Source: Longilinea sp035560795 (GTDB taxonomy: Bacteria > Chloroflexota > Anaerolineae > Anaerolineales > Anaerolineaceae). Taken from it: a stretch of DNA of 64,000 bases. The position numbers and the translations under genes were made by a program. The notes beneath the pieces were generated by a model, which worked only from the letters and a program-made list of their open reading frames with translations, did not search any database and was not told the DNA's origin. Location: assembly GCA_035560795.1 (NCBI GenBank), contig DATMYV010000024.1:5913-69912 (forward strand), given 5' to 3'. Below, piece by piece: positions 59,548 to 64,000 of the stretch (positions within the stretch are counted from its first letter, which is position 1; every line of letters starts with the position of its first letter).

Positions 59548-59585
59548 AAGGCGACTTGCCTGAAATTGGGGTAGTCGCCTTTTTT
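59548..59585 (+). terminator. Terminator of secG
   Basis: A 9-bp perfect stem (59548-59556 and 59573-59581) with a 16-nt loop that may pair further, followed by a T-run to 59585. Confidence 0.82.
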
Positions 59586-59601
59586 CGTTTTTCAGAGGCC
59601 T

Positions 59602-61293
59602 ATGAAAAAAATCCGCTGGCAACTAATCATCATTTTCCTGACTGGTCTGGTTGTAGCAGCTTTGCTTTTGATCGAACAACCGGCACCACAAACAAACTCC
59701 ACTTCACCGCAGCCTTCCGAGGGCGGTGCCTATGCAGAAGCATTGATAGGTTCCATACAGCGGCTTAACCCGGTGTTGGATTTCTACAATTCAGTCGATC
59801 GGGATGTGGACCGCCTGATTTATAGCCGATTGATCACTTTTGATGACCGGGGAAACCCCGTGGCGGATCTCGCAGATTCGTGGGGTTATTCAAAAGATGG
59901 GACGATCTATAATTTTTCCCTTAAAGACAAAATTCTTTGGCAGGATGGTAAAGCGCTAACAAGCGATGATGTGCTTTTTACAATTGAATTGATGCGAACC
60001 GATTCGCCTGTGATTCCTTCCGATCTGCGCGATTTCTGGACGAGCGTTGAGGTTACAGCAGTCAACCCAACCCAAATTCAATTCAAGCTACCAGAGCCAT
60101 TTTCACCATTCCTGGATTACCTGACGTTTGGCATTCTTCCCCGGCATCTGCTTGAAGGCACGAGCTTTGCAGATTTGGTTGACGCACCTTTTAACCTCAA
60201 ACCGGTCGGCAGTGGGCCTTATCAATTTGAACGCATTATTGCAGAAGATGGCAGAATTACCGGAGTTGTGCTTTCTGCAAACGATAAATATTACGGCAAC
60301 AAGCCCTTCATTCAACAAATCGTGTTTCGTTATTATGCTGATGACGCATCTGCATGGGATGCATACCGGAATGGTGACGTGCAGGGAATTGCAGGGTTCT
60401 CGAAGGATATTCTCCCGGAAGTCCTGCGAGATCCTGGGCTGTCGTTATATACCAGCCGCCTGCCTGAATTATCGATGGTTTTATTTAACCTTAAGAGCAA
60501 CGATAAGCCCTTCCTGGCTGATGCGACCGTTCGAAAAGCCCTTTTTACCGGTCTCAACCGTCAACGGATTGTTGACCAAATCCTCGATGGCCAGGCCATT
60601 CTTGCTGACGGACCAATTTTCCCGGGAACGTGGGCTTATAACGAAACCATCAACCGGGTTGAATTTGACGAGACCAAAGCGCAAGACATGCTAAAGGATG
60701 CTGGATATATCATTAGTTCTGATGATCCAGCAGTGCGCGTCAAGGATGGTGTGCAACTTGCCTTAACACTGATCTATCCAGCTACGCCTCAACATGAGCT
60801 GATTGCGCAGGCTATTCAAAAAGACTGGGAAAACCTCCAGGTGAGGGTGGACCTTGAAGCAGTCCCTTATGACGTGTTATTGAATGAGAGATTGGCAAAC
60901 CATGATTACCAGGCAGCACTGGTCGATCTAAACCTCTCCCGCTCCCCAGATCCTGATCCCTATCCTTTCTGGGATCAAGTTCAAGCGAATGGCGGACAGA
61001 ATTATACCCAGTGGGATAATAAGGTAGCCAGCGATTATCTGGAGACCGCCCGCGTGACGTTGGACATCACTGAACGTGCACGCCTTTACCGCAATTTCCA
61101 GGCTATTTTCGCGGATGATGTTCCGGCACTGCCTATGTATTATCCCGTCTACTCCTATGCGGTTGATTCCCAGGTGCAAGGCATTCGCATGGGGCCGCTT
61201 TTTGACAGTTCAGACCGGTTTGCCAATGTTACATCCTGGTTCCTGCAAGCAAGAATTGCCACCCCGATACCGGAATTGACCCCAACGCCATAA
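59602..61293 (+). CDS. Extracellular solute-binding protein, family 5 (peptide/oligopeptide type)
   Basis: This 563-residue protein has an N-terminal hydrophobic segment (about residues 5-23) with no lipobox cysteine, so it is secreted or anchored by the uncleaved helix. The SBP_bac_5 pattern is clear: YAEALIGSIQRLNPVLDFYN, LIYSRLITFDDRGNPVADLA, WQDGKALTSDDVLFTIELM and GSGPYQFERI. Family members bind peptides, nickel or other solutes for ABC importers. No DppBCDF-type permease or ATPase genes follow, so its transport partner must be elsewhere. Confidence 0.9.
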   Translation: MKKIRWQLIIIFLTGLVVAALLLIEQPAPQTNSTSPQPSEGGAYAEALIGSIQRLNPVLDFYNSVDRDVDRLIYSRLITFDDRGNPVADLADSWGYSKDGTIYNFSLKDKILWQDGKALTSDDVLFTIELMRTDSPVIPSDLRDFWTSVEVTAVNPTQIQFKLPEPFSPFLDYLTFGILPRHLLEGTSFADLVDAPFNLKPVGSGPYQFERIIAEDGRITGVVLSANDKYYGNKPFIQQIVFRYYADDASAWDAYRNGDVQGIAGFSKDILPEVLRDPGLSLYTSRLPELSMVLFNLKSNDKPFLADATVRKALFTGLNRQRIVDQILDGQAILADGPIFPGTWAYNETINRVEFDETKAQDMLKDAGYIISSDDPAVRVKDGVQLALTLIYPATPQHELIAQAIQKDWENLQVRVDLEAVPYDVLLNERLANHDYQAALVDLNLSRSPDPDPYPFWDQVQANGGQNYTQWDNKVASDYLETARVTLDITERARLYRNFQAIFADDVPALPMYYPVYSYAVDSQVQGIRMGPLFDSSDRFANVTSWFLQARIATPIPELTPTP

Positions 61294-61329
61294 TAAATTG
61301 GCACTTCTTCAGTACCCAGGAGGGGACTT

Positions 61330-61893
61330 ATGCAGTCGGTGGATGTTGATCGTGCTTTTCTGGAAAGTTCCTTGACTGAATTGCCAGAATTTGTACTCTC
61401 AAAGGAAATTTACTGGCCAATTGGGATCCAGCCTAATCGAATTTTTGCGTCCAATCTTCCGCAATTATCTATTGGAAACATTAGGTTGGCATCTGCCAGG
61501 TTGGTCGCGGGAAAGGATTCTGGCAAGGATGCGCAACTGATAAGCGCCATCGATCAAGTATTCACACAATGGCGTTCCAACTGGGCTAAGAAAGCAGCAC
61601 TCGAGTATTCAAGCCGTTTAAATCTATGGAAAGACCGGTTGGCCGAATTGATTAGCGACCCCTCCCAGGCTATCTATCGTTATGAAATTCGGCTGCGGGT
61701 AATCCTTGATTTATTACAAGATGATCTGCTACTCGAACCTTCTCAAACACAGGTCGACCTGTTAGCCGGCTTGGACGCCAGGTTGCAAGCGAGCACTATC
61801 CTCTCCGAATTCATTTGGGACCCTGATATCCAGGATGGTTTTCCCAAAGAGCGCTTCTGGTATCTTTACCGAAGCCTTAAATTGAGTGTATGA
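61330..61893 (+). CDS. Hypothetical protein, alpha-helical (187 aa)
   Basis: I recognise no family. The 187-residue product is soluble and mostly helical by composition; the middle (AALEYSSRLNLWKDRLAELI, then YRYEIRLRVILDLLQDD) looks amphipathic. No cysteine, signal or membrane helix. AGGAGG lies eight bases before ATG 61330, supporting a real gene. It follows the solute-binding gene by 36 bp and precedes the PduO-type gene by 7 bp, and is probably cotranscribed with the latter. Confidence 0.75.
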   Translation: MQSVDVDRAFLESSLTELPEFVLSKEIYWPIGIQPNRIFASNLPQLSIGNIRLASARLVAGKDSGKDAQLISAIDQVFTQWRSNWAKKAALEYSSRLNLWKDRLAELISDPSQAIYRYEIRLRVILDLLQDDLLLEPSQTQVDLLAGLDARLQASTILSEFIWDPDIQDGFPKERFWYLYRSLKLSV

Positions 61894-61900
61894 GGTAACC

Positions 61901-62452
61901 ATGGGTAAGTTTTACACTGGTTTGGGAGATGATGGCACCACGGGATTATTAGGCGAAGGCCGAATTCCCAAATACGATCTTCGCATGGAAGCACTTGGGG
62001 CAGTCGACGAAGCATCCGCAGCGCTGGGAATTGCGCGTAGCCATTCGGTACGGATGGAAACTCAAACGAAAATCCTAACCATCCAACGCGAACTTTACCA
62101 ATTCATGGCTGAATTGGCTGCCACCCCGGAAACCGTAGCACGGTTTCAGTTTATTAACGCCAAATCTGTTTCCCGCCTTGAAGAAGAAATCCTCGATTTG
62201 GGAAAGGATTTGGAAATATCCCGCGAGTTTATTGTGCCTGGCGACTCTCTATCTGGAGCGGCACTTGATTTGGCCAGAGTAATCGTGCGCCGGGCAGAAA
62301 GGCGCGTCGCAGAGGTATTGGCACGCGGCATAATTTCGAATCAGGAACTTCTGCGGTATCTAAACCGTCTTTCTTCCCTGTTATTTCTCATGGAACTGTC
62401 TGAAAATGCGGTCTCTGGCCGCGAAAACCCTACATTGGCGAAAGAAAAATGA
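61901..62452 (+). CDS. Cob(I)alamin adenosyltransferase, PduO type
   Basis: From ATG 61901 the product has 183 residues. This ATP:cob(I)alamin adenosyltransferase makes adenosylcobalamin. Motifs: FYTGLGDDGTTGLLGEGRIP (ATP site), KYDLRMEALGAVDEASAALG, EFIVPGDSLSGAALDLARVI and VRRAERRV. GAGGT precedes the ATG; the frame upstream (GTG 61886) overlaps the preceding gene. No other cobalamin gene is nearby. The stop overlaps the DUF554 gene by ATGA. Confidence 0.94.
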   Translation: MGKFYTGLGDDGTTGLLGEGRIPKYDLRMEALGAVDEASAALGIARSHSVRMETQTKILTIQRELYQFMAELAATPETVARFQFINAKSVSRLEEEILDLGKDLEISREFIVPGDSLSGAALDLARVIVRRAERRVAEVLARGIISNQELLRYLNRLSSLLFLMELSENAVSGRENPTLAKEK

Positions 62453-63162
62453 TCGGTACATTTGTTAACGTCGCTGCGGTAATTGTTGGAAGTCTGCTCG
62501 GTAATTTGATGGGCAACCGCCTGCCTGAACGCGTACGCAGTACGGTCGTTGCTGGGTTTGGGTTGTTTACATTGGGGTATGGATTGCAAATGTTTATTAA
62601 AACCCAAAATGCGCTGGTTGTGGTCGGCGCCATTCTGATTGGCTCCTTATTGGGAGAGTGGTGGCAAATCGATCAGCGCCTGGCACAGTTGGGGGTGTGG
62701 CTGGAAGGCAAGTTCAATAAGAAGGGTGGCGGCCTTCAGTCCTCAAGCCGGTTTATCAAAGGTTTCCTAACGGCTTCCCTCATCTTTTGCGTCGGACCGA
62801 TGGCCATCCTGGGGTCGATTCAGGACGGATTGACTGGAGATAGCAGCATTTTAATCGTTAAAGCAATATTGGATGGATTTGCCGCACTGGCGTTTGCTTC
62901 CACTCTGGGCCTGGGCGTGATCTTCTCGGCGGCATTATTGCTGATATACCAGGGCGGCATTACATTGCTGGCTGTTCAAATGCAGACAATTGTTTCAACG
63001 TCGATGATCACCGAAATGTCCGCGGCTGGCGGTCTTATACTGGTTGCGTTGACGATTAGCAGCCTGCTTGAATTAAAACCCATTCGTTCGGCCAATTTTT
63101 TGCCGGCCCTTGTAATCGCTCCATTGCTGGTTGTCGCTTTAACCGCATTTGGTCTATATTAG
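62449..63162 (+). CDS. DUF554 membrane protein (YdfK/YqgA-like)
   Basis: This 237-residue protein has six to seven membrane helices and the family pattern GTFVNVAAVIVGSLLGNLMG, FIKGFLTASLIFCVGPMAIL, GSIQDGLTGD and LDGFAALAFASTLGLGVIFSA. Function is unknown; a transport role has been supposed from topology. ATG 62449 overlaps the adenosyltransferase stop. Confidence 0.93.
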   Translation: MIGTFVNVAAVIVGSLLGNLMGNRLPERVRSTVVAGFGLFTLGYGLQMFIKTQNALVVVGAILIGSLLGEWWQIDQRLAQLGVWLEGKFNKKGGGLQSSSRFIKGFLTASLIFCVGPMAILGSIQDGLTGDSSILIVKAILDGFAALAFASTLGLGVIFSAALLLIYQGGITLLAVQMQTIVSTSMITEMSAAGGLILVALTISSLLELKPIRSANFLPALVIAPLLVVALTAFGLY

Positions 63163-63182
63163 TTAAACGCCGTGATGGACGA

Positions 63183-63219
63183 ACAAAGAGGGCGAGGATT
63201 TGAATTTCGCCCTCTTTGT
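63183..63219. terminator. Bidirectional terminator between the DUF554 and DsbA-like genes
   Basis: A perfect 13-bp stem (63183-63195 and 63207-63219) with an 11-nt loop, in the gap between convergent genes. T-runs are short. Confidence 0.8.
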
Positions 63220-63242
63220 ATAATTCATGTTACTTGAGATTA

Positions 63243-63953
63243 TTATTTCGTCAGGGCAGCATCGATAGCCTGGGCCAATCCAACATAACCCTCCACCAAT
63301 GTGCCGTTTACAATAAAGGATGGCGTTGCCTTAACGCCCAGACTGCGGCCGCGTGCCAGATCGTCAAACACCTGTTGTTTGTATTTATTTCCTGAAAAAC
63401 AACTCTTGAATACGCCAGTATCCAATCCAAGGGTTTCGGCAAAGGCCGTTAACCGTTTGCTGGTAAAATCGCCGATATTCTCGCCATTTTGATTGGTAAA
63501 AAGGAGATCGTGGAATTCCCAGAACTTGTTCTGGTCGGCGGCGCAGTAAGCGGCTTGAGCCGCATCTTTTGACTCGCCGCTGGTTGTGCTGGTATCCAGG
63601 ATGGAGAAGGATGAGTATGTAAAATAGACCTTGCCTGTCTTAACATAGTTATCAACAATATTTTTCTCGCCCTCTTCAAAGAAGAGGCGGCAATAAGGAC
63701 ACTGAAAATCGCTAAACTCTTCAACTTTTACCGGTGCATTCGGATCTCCCATGGAATTACGATTGACCTGAGGACGATCCAGGGCAGCAGCCGGACGGAT
63801 CTCCCCGATTGGCTTGTTATTAACCAGGATTAATACAGCAACAATAGCTATGGCAACAATCGCAATGATGCCGATCCAGATATATCGCCGGCGGGTTTCG
63901 TCGCGCTGGCGTTTTTCCTTCAACTTCGCGCGAGTTTCATTTTTTCTTGGCAT
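63243..63953 (-). CDS. DsbA-like thioredoxin-fold oxidoreductase, membrane-anchored
   Basis: This 236-residue protein has a basic cytoplasmic N-terminus (about residues 1-25), one membrane helix (about 26-45) and an outward DsbA-type domain. The redox motif is CPYC in EEFSDFQCPYCRLFFEEG, and the cis-Pro loop reads GVKATPSFIVNG. This matches the thioredoxin_4/BdbD-like group, which forms disulphides in exported proteins. Two further cysteines (in AAYCAAD and FKSCFSG) may pair. ATG 63953 is 47 bp from the right edge. Confidence 0.93.
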   Translation of the reverse strand: MPRKNETRAKLKEKRQRDETRRRYIWIGIIAIVAIAIVAVLILVNNKPIGEIRPAAALDRPQVNRNSMGDPNAPVKVEEFSDFQCPYCRLFFEEGEKNIVDNYVKTGKVYFTYSSFSILDTSTTSGESKDAAQAAYCAADQNKFWEFHDLLFTNQNGENIGDFTSKRLTAFAETLGLDTGVFKSCFSGNKYKQQVFDDLARGRSLGVKATPSFIVNGTLVEGYVGLAQAIDAALTK

Positions 63954-64000
63954 ATTATCCCTCTATCATCAAAGATAATGATATTTTGCCATTAATGGTA

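Noticed and set aside
1..64000. CRISPR arrays, tRNA or rRNA genes, IS elements, attachment sites and a replication origin.
   Set aside because: No repeat-spacer pattern, transposase, tRNA cloverleaf or DnaA-box cluster was seen by eye; the rpmH cluster alone does not prove an origin. A tRNAscan or repeat search would be decisive.

Overview
The window looks like a chromosomal segment from a Chloroflexota bacterium, most likely class Anaerolineae. This is inferred from the gene set and protein style, not from a database search. Supporting traits are a fused CtaA-CtaB haem A/haem O synthase, an actinobacterial-like fhaA-fhaB-rodA arrangement, Anaerolineae-like membrane FHA and GAF proteins, single-membrane envelope genes with no outer-membrane machinery, and moderate GC. 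Genes are densely packed. I saw no insertion sequence, prophage, CRISPR array, rRNA or tRNA gene.

Layout. 1-5.2 kb: end of an aa3/caa3-type cytochrome c oxidase operon (coxA 3' part, small subunit IV, coxC) with assembly factors (SCO, a cupredoxin-like membrane protein, SURF1, CtaAB fusion). 5.2-6.9 kb, minus strand: rsfS, thpR and a PCu(A)C copper chaperone. 6.9-7.1 kb: a rod-like non-coding RNA that I read as 6S RNA. 7.4-14.5 kb: membrane FHA protein, AI-2E-type permease, small conserved-looking protein, DUF6159-like protein, proC, an rRNA-methyltransferase-like protein, PatB-type lyase, YdcF-like protein. 14.5-20.5 kb: cold-shock protein with a long leader, TPR protein, lipoprotein, MtaB, zinc alcohol dehydrogenase, L-lactate dehydrogenase. 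20.6-24 kb: KimA-like potassium importer followed by two TrkA/KtrA-like regulatory proteins. 24-27.8 kb: rpmH-rnpA-yidD-(PQQ-propeller lipoprotein)-yidC-jag. 27.9-35.4 kb: pyrimidine phosphorylase, a T-box-controlled ileS, lspA, rluD-like, threonine aldolase. 35.4-42.5 kb: GGDEF protein, punA, membrane/Ig-like protein, GNAT, a membrane sensor ending in a helix-turn-helix, S1-domain protein. 42.5-51 kb: ftsK, phosphatidyltransferase, lgt, an ABC exporter pair, MBL hydrolase, HNH protein, SDR39U1-type epimerase. 51-55.7 kb, minus strand: fhaA-fhaB-mtnP-SEDS/PBP fusion. 55.7-64 kb: archease-rtcB, ybaK, PHP protein, secG, solute-binding protein, PduO-type adenosyltransferase, DUF554 protein, DsbA-like oxidoreductase.

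Most notable points: (1) the ileS product carries GVHH where class I synthetases have HxGH, the swapped signature reported for mupirocin hyper-resistant IleRS2, and it sits behind a T-box leader; (2) a RodA/FtsW-type SEDS protein is fused to a penicillin-binding-protein-like domain that has lost the catalytic SxxK motif, next to fhaA/fhaB but without Ser/Thr kinase or phosphatase; (3) a 6S RNA candidate; (4) a KimA-like K+ importer paired with two RCK-type proteins and no Trk/Ktr channel subunit; (5) a perfectly palindromic 22-bp divergent promoter between fhaA and archease/rtcB; (6) a probable CTG start for rsfS.
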